From Microcoleus sp. CAWBG506 (GTDB taxonomy: Bacteria > Cyanobacteriota > Cyanobacteriia > Cyanobacteriales > Microcoleaceae), in the NCBI GenBank assembly GCA_020883125.1, contig JAHREW010000015.1, positions 60,748 to 124,747 of the forward strand: 64,000 nt of DNA, written 5' to 3'. The position numbers were made by a program, and so were the translations under genes. Of this stretch, positions 17,808 through 24,694 are shown piece by piece (position 1 is the stretch's first letter; every line of letters starts with the position of its first letter). The notes under the pieces are model-generated. The model did not search any database and had not been told where the DNA came from. It worked only from the letters and a program-made list of their open reading frames with translations.

Positions 17808-19229
17808 TCAAAGAATCATCTGAACATATTGTTTTAACACAGGTGGAATCGTGAAAACCGTTTCAGATTCACAGCTCAATTTTGCAATGATGCCCCGTCT
17901 GTCTAAAGATTGAATTGCTTTAAATAATTCGACCTGCGAACCTTGACATTTTGACATCAATAGGGTAAAGGAAACAGGTTCGGTTTCATTGCTGATTAGG
18001 GCGATCGCCTGTTTTTCTATTTCCGACAATCTCTGATAATGCTGCTGCAATATCGGTGTCAATTCGTCACCTAAAAATACGGGTTGATAACTTAAATATT
18101 GAGATACTCTACCGCTAAATAAGTTGTTTATAGTTTGAGCGACTAATTTTAACCAGAGGGGATTGCCTTGATAAAGCTCAATCAATTCTGGCCAGTATTC
18201 TTCATCCAATAAACCTTTTTCTCTCAGAATTTCTGTGGCTGCTTCACCTAAACCGGTTAACTGCAACAAACATACTGCTGAATTATCGTCGGTGAATGTG
18301 AGGATGTCTGAGGGAGGTTCCCAACTATTGAGGATTAAGCAGCTATTGTGGGGAATTTCGCCGATGAGTTTAAATAGGGTTCCGTAGTTTTTCTCGGGTT
18401 TATAATGTCCTGCAAGTTGCCCGCTGCTGAGAATTTGCTGCACGTCATCTAGGATAATGAGACAGCGATTTTCGCGCAATGTTTCTATGAGGATTGATAA
18501 TTGAGCATCGGTGTTGGCGGGGAAAACCCCCCCTTCGCCCCCCCTTGGTAAGGGGGGGTTTTGATTTGAGAGAAATTGAATGAGGTTTTTGAGGGTTGTT
18601 TCTAGGGGCGGGGAGGTGCGGAGACTGCGCCAGATGATGCGATCGAATTGAGTTTGAATTTGGGGGATGAGGTTACGGGCGATCGCGCTTTTGCCGATAC
18701 CGCTGATTCCTGTGATGGTGAGGAGGCGGCAGTTTTGCTCTACAATCCAGGTTTCGAGGGTGGTGAGGGGGGATGAAGTGCGATCGTAGAAGGTTCTGAG
18801 AGTCGGTGCATCTCTTAAATCAAGTCGCTGTTTTTGTTCGGTGTCGCCTTCAGTTGAGGTTTGTTCAGGAGGTGATTTTTGTTGAGCGTTTGGAGGGTGT
18901 GAGATTTCTGTGCAGAAGTTGATGTTACCCTGTTCTAAAAAATTAGAATTAAGGAAATTAGAATTATGGGAAACTTGATATCTTTCCATTGTGGAGCGGA
19001 AGTTAGATTTAGTTACATTCTTATCTAATATTTTTGAAAGTGTTTGCCATAACTTTGAGGCCATATTTCCCACATGACGTTCAGTACAATGGAATTCTTT
19101 AGCAAGTTGGGAATATCTTTGACTTTGCCAACTAGCGAGCAATACAGCTTCTTGTAGGCGGTCTAGGTGTTTGCCAGTTTTGGCTAAAACCAAGTCGTCG
19201 GCAAATCTCAAGACTTCCTTAATGTCCAT
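17808..19229 (-). CDS. STAND/NB-ARC ATPase with N-terminal vMAP-type helix-turn-helix
   Basis: A protein of 473 residues. The N-terminal 95 residues form a helical DNA-binding-like domain (LQEAVLLASWQSQRYSQLAK, HCTERHVGNMASKLW) of the type found in front of cyanobacterial NB-ARC and vMAP proteins. The NTPase follows, with Walker A (ITGISGIGKSAIARNL) and Walker B (CLIILDDVQQIL), then a winged-helix region. It stops without TPR or WD40 repeats, so the usual ligand-sensing repeat domain is absent. Residues about 222-235 (PPLPRGGEGG) are encoded by a G/C-run repeat element inserted in frame. It is divergent from the ubiquitin-like operon and is a plausible regulator or partner. The paralogue at 42224-43702 has the same layout. 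Confidence 0.8.
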   Translation of the reverse strand: MDIKEVLRFADDLVLAKTGKHLDRLQEAVLLASWQSQRYSQLAKEFHCTERHVGNMASKLWQTLSKILDKNVTKSNFRSTMERYQVSHNSNFLNSNFLEQGNINFCTEISHPPNAQQKSPPEQTSTEGDTEQKQRLDLRDAPTLRTFYDRTSSPLTTLETWIVEQNCRLLTITGISGIGKSAIARNLIPQIQTQFDRIIWRSLRTSPPLETTLKNLIQFLSNQNPPLPRGGEGGVFPANTDAQLSILIETLRENRCLIILDDVQQILSSGQLAGHYKPEKNYGTLFKLIGEIPHNSCLILNSWEPPSDILTFTDDNSAVCLLQLTGLGEAATEILREKGLLDEEYWPELIELYQGNPLWLKLVAQTINNLFSGRVSQYLSYQPVFLGDELTPILQQHYQRLSEIEKQAIALISNETEPVSFTLLMSKCQGSQVELFKAIQSLDRRGIIAKLSCESETVFTIPPVLKQYVQMIL

Positions 19230-19242
19230 AGTCAGGTAGTGT

Positions 19243-19364
19243 ATATGATATTGCTATCATATCAGATGTTTATGATATTTTATGACATTTTATGAATTCA
19301 GCAGTAAAAAAGTAATATTTTATGATAAAAATTACAGACCTAAATTGATGATCTTTTATGATGT
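19243..19364. promoter_or_regulatory. Cluster of TATGATA-type repeats in the divergent promoter region
   Basis: A perfect inverted repeat ATATGATA-TTGC-TATCATAT (19243-19262) is followed by TATGA-containing words at 19271, 19281, 19291, 19321 and 19357. The starts are spaced by 10, 10, 30 and 36 bases, so several lie on the same DNA face. The region lies between the divergent STAND ATPase and JAMM genes. It looks like a set of operator sites, possibly for the helix-turn-helix of the STAND protein; this is inference. Confidence 0.5.
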
Positions 19365-19501
19365 TTCACAAGTAGCAAAAAATTAAAATATTGTTTACTA
19401 TTGATAAATATAAAAAATCAGAGGTGTAAGGTTAATTTTTGAAATTCACCGCCAAAACCCGTATTGCGTCTGTAAATATAATTAGCTAGCCGAAAAATAG
19501 G

Positions 19502-20455
19502 ATGCACGGAACAAAAATGCAGACTCAATTTAAAACACTCATCTACGAGGAAGAACTAGACCGGATTGCTGGATGGGTTGAAGAATACCCTGATTTAGAA
19601 ACAGGTGGAGATCTGTTTGGATTCTGGACTCATTCAGGAGCGCCCGTTGTTCAGTATGTCCTTGGGCCAGGCTCAGGTAGCAGACACAATTCAACCAGCT
19701 TTTATCAAGATAGAGATCATTTGATTAAAGCTGGAGAGATTCTCAGGAACAAGCATGGATTACAACATATCGGCGAGTGGCATTCTCATCACCAAATGGG
19801 ATTAGCGCAACCGAGTGGAGGTGATAGTAATACCGTTATTCGGGCATTACAAAGATACAATTTTCCAAGGTTCTTGCTTTGCATTGCTAACATACGTTCT
19901 AATTCAGGAATAATGAAAAAATGGAATGTCAATGTTGGCTGTTTTTTGTACTCCAGCCACCAAGCTAATCATCAAGCCGGTGCATGGGTGGTTTTGCCTG
20001 GGGAAAGTCCTATTCGCTCCAATTTGAAATGGAGAAATGAATTAAGAGGGACAAATTCTCGTCCTTCAAAAAATTGGACAGTTGACGAAACAACCCTTGA
20101 ACAGGAACCTTTGGTAATAACAGAGCCGATAGAGGTATCGGATAAACTATGGTACACCACTCAACAAGGTCAATCCATACTGAAAGAGATATTCGACAAA
20201 AGCCAGGAAAAATTTCAAAAATGCGAAATGTCTAGAACAAATGAACAGCGAATTTATTTAACCTTTGAGTGTCAAGGTAAATATGGGAATAATGTAGATC
20301 GCTGGCGTGCAGATTTTTCCGAGGATTTTCCGAAATCTTCACCTACTCTTAAGGTTAATAATGAAAAACCTTTTACTGTGCAAGATTGGTCGGGCAATTA
20401 CAATCGTTTCGAGCAAATTGAAGATTGCATCGGTCGTCATTACAATCAAAGGTAG
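19502..20455 (+). CDS. JAMM/MPN-type metalloprotease (predicted deconjugase) with E2/RWD-like C-terminus
   Basis: A protein of 317 residues. Residues about 10-150 form a JAB/MPN domain with the metal-site residues: Glu33 (LETGGDLFG), His94 and His96 (GEWHSHHQ) and Ser105/Asp108 (PSGGD). The gap between the second His and Ser is 8 residues; 7 is usual. Such proteases remove ubiquitin-like modifiers or process their C-termini. A linker follows, then about 100 C-terminal residues (215-317) whose pattern, with WRADFSEDFPKSSPTLKV, resembles the beta-meander and P-P motif of E2/RWD folds. It is the first gene of a four-gene operon with E2-like and E1-like proteins. A second ATG at 19517 is an alternative start. 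Confidence 0.82.
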   Translation: MHGTKMQTQFKTLIYEEELDRIAGWVEEYPDLETGGDLFGFWTHSGAPVVQYVLGPGSGSRHNSTSFYQDRDHLIKAGEILRNKHGLQHIGEWHSHHQMGLAQPSGGDSNTVIRALQRYNFPRFLLCIANIRSNSGIMKKWNVNVGCFLYSSHQANHQAGAWVVLPGESPIRSNLKWRNELRGTNSRPSKNWTVDETTLEQEPLVITEPIEVSDKLWYTTQQGQSILKEIFDKSQEKFQKCEMSRTNEQRIYLTFECQGKYGNNVDRWRADFSEDFPKSSPTLKVNNEKPFTVQDWSGNYNRFEQIEDCIGRHYNQR

Positions 20456-20463
20456 GGATTACT

Positions 20464-20910
20464 ATGGCATGGACTCAAATTCAACAACAACGCTTACAAG
20501 TAGAACGGCAAATACTGAAAAAGTATTTTCCCAGCTTTAGTTGGATTAATCCAGCCGATGCTAACAATGTACGAGTTGAAGGCAATGTTTGTACTAATGC
20601 TGGTAACGTATATACTCTCCGAGTTTATGTACCTTCCGATTTTCCCAACTCTCGACCTGATATGGTGGTGACATCACCCTATCCTCTTAAGGGATATCGC
20701 GGACAAGACTTAAAGGAATACGGAACAAGCGCAAGTATGCACACTCTAGATCCCAGAGATGGCTATGTCAAAATTTGCCATTACAGAGAGTGGTTGCCTA
20801 ATTTAACTGTGTACTTAGTTGTGCTGAAAGGTCGAGTCTGGCTTGAATCATTGGAAGGACACAGAAGAACAGGTGAACCTTTAGATCATTTTCTTGCTCA
20901 CATGAAATAA
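20464..20910 (+). CDS. E2-like ubiquitin-conjugating protein (prokaryotic)
   Basis: A protein of 148 residues with the core of the E2 fold: an N-terminal helix, beta strands (VYTLRVYVPSDFPNSRPDM) with the E2-type Pro motif, a His-bearing segment (MHTLDPRDGYVKICHYREW) containing the probable catalytic Cys105, and a C-terminal helix (YLVVLKGRVWLESLEGH). It should take an activated modifier from the E1-like protein encoded two genes downstream. The start at ATG 20464 is supported by AGGTAGGG just upstream; it begins nine bases after the JAMM gene ends. It belongs to bacterial E2 families known from predicted ubiquitin-like operons. Confidence 0.85.
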   Translation: MAWTQIQQQRLQVERQILKKYFPSFSWINPADANNVRVEGNVCTNAGNVYTLRVYVPSDFPNSRPDMVVTSPYPLKGYRGQDLKEYGTSASMHTLDPRDGYVKICHYREWLPNLTVYLVVLKGRVWLESLEGHRRTGEPLDHFLAHMK

Positions 20911-20941
20911 ACACGTCAAGCCATAAGGAGATATCAAACTC

Positions 20942-21142
20942 ATGACAAATTCTCAAGATGTAACCCGCCACCTACAAAGAACTGTTCAAGAAGGGCAAGC
21001 GCCTTCAGATCAACAGCTTATGTTTGACCCAACAACTGGTCAGTTGGTAGTGAAGAAACCGTCGGAGCCAAGACCTAGCCCAGATGCTGTAGTTGCAGAT
21101 CAAATTACCGAAGATGGTTTTTTTATAATTGAATTATTATGA
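20942..21142 (+). CDS. 66-residue protein between E2-like and E1-like genes
   Basis: A short gene with an excellent ribosome-binding site (AAGGAGATAT) and ATGA overlap with the E1-like gene, so it is surely translated with the operon. The protein is mostly polar and probably disordered: a short helix (DVTRHLQRTVQEG), a strand-like FDPTTGQLVVKK, a Pro/Ser-rich linker and a hydrophobic end (EDGFFIIELL). It has neither the size nor the strand pattern of a beta-grasp ubiquitin fold and no C-terminal glycine. In comparable operons this position is held by the modifier, so it may be an unusual modifier, an adaptor or an E1/E2 docking peptide. The function is unknown. Confidence 0.75.
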   Translation: MTNSQDVTRHLQRTVQEGQAPSDQQLMFDPTTGQLVVKKPSEPRPSPDAVVADQITEDGFFIIELL

Positions 21143-22452
21143 CTAGCTCATTGGTTTATATGCACGAAGACCAAGTGCAGGCTCTCTACCTTAACTTTCT
21201 GCAATCTCAAGTAAATAGGTTTGAGGCTGTTGCCTTTGGTTTCGATGATGGTGATGTATTTCATGTTTATACATCTCGACCTAAAACGCAGTTATCCGGT
21301 TATCCGTGTACCTCAGCAATTCATTTTTTAACCACGATGCCAGACGGTGAAAGTGGCTTTGCTGTTGCTACTCAAATTTACAATACCATGTTTAGTAACG
21401 GAGTCAGTCGCTCTGTAAAACCGGCTGTAATTGTCTTGTTTGCCATTCAGGAGAATGTATTACGCCATCGTGCTTTTATTCGCAATTTAGAAGGCGAATT
21501 TCACGAAGGAATCGTTAAATTCATTCCTGAAAAGTCAGAACTTTACTCTCGCAGTAAAGGTTTGTTAGAGACTTCAGTGCTTGAAAATTGTAAAATAGGA
21601 GTTGTTGGATTAGGTAGTGGCGGCTCAACGGTAGCACTGGAACTCGCTAAAGCAGGTGTGGGCAATTTTGTTTTGATAGATTTTGACCGCCTAGAGTTAG
21701 AAAATGTTGCTAGGCACATTTGTGGCACAGGAGATTTAGGTCGCTACAAAACCAAAGCTGTCAGGGATTTGCTTTATGGGAAAAACCCATATATTCATGT
21801 GCAAACGGCTGAATTGGACATCAATCAAAATCTTGAGCAAACAAAACTGCTCCTGAAAGATTGTGATTTAATTATTGCTGGAACTGATAATGATAGAAGC
21901 CGTTTTAACCTCAATAGCATAGCTCTTGAGTACAAAATTACCACTATTTTTGGCAGAGCGTTAACTCGTGCTTGTGGTGGTGATGTTTTGAGAGTACGTC
22001 CTCATCAAGGCCCTTGCTTAGGCTGCGTTTTCACTAAGGATTTTTTGGAGAGTCGCCAAGAGGAAATATCCCAGTTTAGACAATCTCGATCTGAGACTCC
22101 TGCTTATGTTCCAGATGAGGAAGTAAAAGCTACAATTCAGGTTGGTCTTGCTTCTGATATTCTGCCTATCTCTAACATGATTGTTAAATTGGCTTTGGTA
22201 GAGCTTTCGCGGGGAAAAGTCAGTGGTATTAGTTCACTAGAGGAAGATTTTGTAGCAGACTTCTATCTTTGGGCTAATCGTCGAGAGAATACTTATGCTA
22301 GTTGGCAAAAGATGGAATATAATTTTAATTCACCGTCTATTTTGCGTTGGTACGGAGCCAATTGGCAGCGTAATTTATCATGTCCTGTTTGTGGGGAACA
22401 ACATGAACCTTTGATTGATGAGACTGAGCAAGATAATATTTTTGCTAGCTAG
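21139..22452 (+). CDS. E1-like ubiquitin-activating protein (ThiF/MoeB/HesA family)
   Basis: A protein of 437 residues. The N-terminal 150 residues are a separate, unrecognised domain (possibly the E1_N type or a degenerate JAB fold lacking the His-x-His). The adenylation domain follows: GVVGLGSGGSTVA (nucleotide loop, about residue 157), IDFDRLELENVARH, and GTDNDRSRFNLN. Two CxxC pairs (293/296 in GPCLGC and 415/418 in CPVCG) form the expected structural zinc site. Cys279 in RACGGD is a candidate for thioester transfer. It should adenylate the C-terminus of a small modifier and pass it to the E2-like protein. It overlaps the upstream 66-residue gene by four bases and is followed by a MITE and a terminator. 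Confidence 0.88.
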   Translation: MTSSLVYMHEDQVQALYLNFLQSQVNRFEAVAFGFDDGDVFHVYTSRPKTQLSGYPCTSAIHFLTTMPDGESGFAVATQIYNTMFSNGVSRSVKPAVIVLFAIQENVLRHRAFIRNLEGEFHEGIVKFIPEKSELYSRSKGLLETSVLENCKIGVVGLGSGGSTVALELAKAGVGNFVLIDFDRLELENVARHICGTGDLGRYKTKAVRDLLYGKNPYIHVQTAELDINQNLEQTKLLLKDCDLIIAGTDNDRSRFNLNSIALEYKITTIFGRALTRACGGDVLRVRPHQGPCLGCVFTKDFLESRQEEISQFRQSRSETPAYVPDEEVKATIQVGLASDILPISNMIVKLALVELSRGKVSGISSLEEDFVADFYLWANRRENTYASWQKMEYNFNSPSILRWYGANWQRNLSCPVCGEQHEPLIDETEQDNIFAS

Positions 22453-22459
22453 TCGCTCA

Positions 22460-22567
22460 TACAGCAGTTCCCGCTGTTATGAAACACGGTAGGGACACGG
22501 CATTGCCGTGTCCCTACGAGGATTGAACGATAAGTGGGTGTACCTCATAACAGCGGTTTTTGCTGTA
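22460..22567. repeat. MITE-like element with nested palindromes
   Basis: An inverted repeat with arms of about 22 bases (TACAGCAGTTCCCGCTGTTA paired with the complement ending GCTGTA) encloses a perfect inner palindrome GGGACACGGCATTGCCGTGTCCC. The element is about 108 bp and has no coding capacity. The inner palindrome recurs twice at 43777-43840. Confidence 0.7.
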
Positions 22568-22595
22568 AAATAATCAGAGACATAGCCTATTTTAG

Positions 22596-22630
22596 AAAAG
22601 GGCGATTCCCTACGGGGAGTGCCCTTTTTT
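22596..22630 (+). terminator. Rho-independent terminator after the E1-like gene
   Basis: AAAAGGGC pairs with GCCCTTTT and TTCCC with GGGGA around a TACG loop, ending in a run of six T. It lies downstream of the E1-like gene, and the A/T runs on both sides could let it act in both directions. Confidence 0.75.
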
Positions 22631-22679
22631 CATTTGCGTTTATCTGCGTTCATCGGCGGTAAAAAAAAGCGTTCTCCTC

Positions 22680-22853
22680 CTAATTTTCAGGAAAATAACG
22701 CTCTAGAAAATCCCTGGCTGTAACAATAACAATCCCTTCATATTCCTGCAATACTAACAAATCCAAATCCCCCGTAACGATCGCATCAGCATCAGCAGCA
22801 ATTGCCGTAGCTAAAATCATATTCGCACTTGATGACGTAGGTTTATCCTTCAT
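22680..22853 (-). pseudogene. PIN-domain toxin, C-terminal remnant
   Basis: An open frame of 57 codons reads like the C-terminal half of a PIN-family VapC-like toxin: ANMILATAIAADADAIVTGD carries the conserved Asp-containing TGDLDLL motif, followed by EYEGIVIVTARDFLERYFPEN. The N-terminal half with the first catalytic acidic residue is missing: the sequence upstream is the end of xisI. It is therefore a remnant of a toxin-antitoxin toxin, probably inactive. No antitoxin gene is beside it. Confidence 0.75.
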
Positions 22854-22855
22854 AT

Positions 22856-23191
22856 TTAATTTACACCAAATCCCGTGTACTGCCGAATATGGGGAGCACG
22901 AAATCCCAAAACAATCTGTTCTTTTGAGATTCCCCCCGCTACTAACTCATTGGCAATTCCCTCTTCAGTTCCATCTCTTTGAATCCAAATCTTTCCATCA
23001 ATAATATCAACCTGAACTAAACATCCGTGAACTCTGATATCATTTTCACGTCCCAATATCATTAGCAAATAACGGTCTGAATCGCTATCAAAAACAGTTT
23101 GAATCTGAATATCTCCATGAGCATAAGGTATTTGAGAATATTCAGTCATAATTTCTTTAATAATACGACGATAATTTGCTAAGGTTCCCAT
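22856..23191 (-). CDS. xisI: XisI family protein (fdxN element excision controlling factor type)
   Basis: A protein of 111 residues with the typical XisI pattern: an N-terminal helix (YRRIIKEIMTEYSQ), a strand-rich core around DSDRYLLMILGRENDIRV, GKIWIQRDGTEEGIANELVA, and an end with APHIRQYTGFGV. XisI and XisH were first described as excision controlling factors for the Anabaena fdxN element but occur in many copies in filamentous cyanobacteria; their molecular role is unsettled. The gene overlaps the 3' end of xisH by 13 bases. A second copy lies at 40163-40498. Confidence 0.9.
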   Translation of the reverse strand: MGTLANYRRIIKEIMTEYSQIPYAHGDIQIQTVFDSDSDRYLLMILGRENDIRVHGCLVQVDIIDGKIWIQRDGTEEGIANELVAGGISKEQIVLGFRAPHIRQYTGFGVN

Positions 23192-23595
23192 TGTACTATC
23201 TCCTCATTTTTTTCAGCAAAAACGATTAAACATACTTGATAATCGGCTCTAATAATTTGACCAAGCGGTTCAGACAATAATTCGCCAAAAACTGATTGTG
23301 TAATAGCTAGATAGAGCTTTCTATCGGGTTCAGTTCTAGCGATAACAGAACGGTAAACTAAGTATTGACCCAGCGCATTCTCCAGGTCATTCATGTCTGA
23401 TGCGCCCACAAAACTTTTGACTTTTACAGCTATCTTCTGTCCAGCCTTCTCAGCACTTAAAATCCGCTCTGCGCCCAAATCGACGTACATATCTTTAATT
23501 CCCCATTTTAATCGCAAGGGATCGTGGGTAATTCTCCATCCGTCTTTGATGAGGGCATTTTTGACAACATTGTGATAGAGGTCTTTGGCTGGCAT
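23179..23595 (-). CDS. xisH: XisH family protein with altered PD-(D/E)xK-like site
   Basis: A protein of 138 residues starting at the ATG at 23595 (MPAKDLYHN, the usual XisH start; a TTG lies 15 bases further upstream). The family core follows: LIKDGWRITHDPLRL, VDLGAERILSAEKAGQKIAV, DLENALGQYLVYR and a C-terminus with RKLYLAITQ. The family resembles restriction-endonuclease-fold nucleases. In most XisH proteins I recall, the core reads AVEIKSF; here it reads AVKVKSF, so the acidic residue is Lys58. This would be expected to abolish metal binding. It is co-transcribed with xisI. Confidence 0.88.
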   Translation of the reverse strand: MPAKDLYHNVVKNALIKDGWRITHDPLRLKWGIKDMYVDLGAERILSAEKAGQKIAVKVKSFVGASDMNDLENALGQYLVYRSVIARTEPDRKLYLAITQSVFGELLSEPLGQIIRADYQVCLIVFAEKNEEIVQWEP

Positions 23596-23633
23596 ATTGG
23601 AAGAAGTCAATTTTTAATCAATACAATTATATC

Positions 23634-23807
23634 CTAAAAATTCCGACGATCGTGAGGAAATTCTTCTAAATAAAGTTCCGTTGCCTCTTTGAGATTGGCG
23701 ATCGCCTCTTCTATCGTTTCTCCTTGGCTAGCCGTTCCCACTTCAGGACACTCGGCTACATAAACATCCTCTTCCCAATAAACAATTGCCGTGAAAGTAC
23801 AAGACAT
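23634..23807 (-). CDS. HicB-like antitoxin (orphan, small)
   Basis: A gene of 57 residues. The protein (MSCTFTAIVYWEEDVYVAEC, then PEVGTASQGETIEEAIANLK and EATELYLEEF) is a typical HicB partial RNase H fold: beta strands with WEEDVYVAECPE, followed by a helix. In a HicAB toxin-antitoxin module a short HicA toxin gene should be adjacent; none is visible on either side. It may act alone, pair with a distant HicA or be left over from a lost module. Confidence 0.8.
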   Translation of the reverse strand: MSCTFTAIVYWEEDVYVAECPEVGTASQGETIEEAIANLKEATELYLEEFPHDRRNF

Positions 23808-23927
23808 TTTTTTGCCAAATTCTTCCTACTCAATATAGCATATCCAGTAGCGTTTTTCAGTCACGATCGCCCTTCCCATTCCTCCACATGATATAATTAA
23901 AACTATTGCAGCCAAAAGGTGAACGGC

Positions 23928-24665
23928 ATGGTAGAACAACTCGCCCCACAAACAACACCACAAATCATCTACCCCGACAGCGACGGTCAACCAATGGCAG
24001 ACAACACCAAACAATTCCGCTGGATTGTTACAATCAAGGAAAACCTAGAAATATTATTCGCTACTTCCCCTGACGTATTGATCGCCGGTGACTTACTCTG
24101 GTATCCCGTCGAAGGCGATAATAAAATTCGCAAAGCACCTGATATATTAGCAGTCTTTGGCAGACCAAAAGGAGACAGGGGTTCTTACAAACAATGGGAA
24201 GAAGATAATATTCCGCCTCAAGTAGTATTTGAAATATTATCCCCTGGAAATACCAGCACAGAAATGACCAGAAAACTGTTATTCTATCAGAACTACGGAG
24301 TAGAAGAACATTATATCTATGACCCAGATACCTTGGAATTTACAGGCTCTCAACGAGTAGGCGATCGCCTAGAAGAAATCGCAGAAATCAACGGTTGGGT
24401 TAGCCCCCGGTTGGGGATACGGTTTCAAATGACACCAGAAACCCTGGAAATTTATCGCCCAGACGATCGCAAATTCCTCACTTCAGTAGAATTAGATCGA
24501 CTGCGAGAACAGGAAAGCCAACGGGCCGATCGCGAACAACAAGAAAAAGAACTCGCTCAACAACAGCTAGAAGCAGAACGCACTCTGCGACAACAACAAC
24601 AGCAGCGCTATGAAGCTTTAATAGAATTGCTGCGAGAAAAAGGCATTGACCCCCAACAATTGTAA
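23928..24665 (+). CDS. Uma2 family (DUF820) endonuclease-like protein
   Basis: A protein of 245 residues starting at ATG 23928 (a GTG lies nine bases upstream). The Uma2 restriction-endonuclease-like core is clear: DLLWYPVEGDNKIRKAPDIL, PQVVFEILSPGNTSTEMTRK, YGVEEHYIYDPDT and a C-terminal acidic/Gln-rich coiled coil (REQESQRADREQQEKELAQQ). The family is expanded in filamentous cyanobacteria, often with dozens of copies; the target is unknown. A HIP1 core lies in its C-terminal part. Codon use resembles the neighbours, so there is no sign of recent transfer. Confidence 0.88.
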   Translation: MVEQLAPQTTPQIIYPDSDGQPMADNTKQFRWIVTIKENLEILFATSPDVLIAGDLLWYPVEGDNKIRKAPDILAVFGRPKGDRGSYKQWEEDNIPPQVVFEILSPGNTSTEMTRKLLFYQNYGVEEHYIYDPDTLEFTGSQRVGDRLEEIAEINGWVSPRLGIRFQMTPETLEIYRPDDRKFLTSVELDRLREQESQRADREQQEKELAQQQLEAERTLRQQQQQRYEALIELLREKGIDPQQL

Positions 24666-24694
24666 GGGCGATCGCCCGCCCAACACTAAATAAT

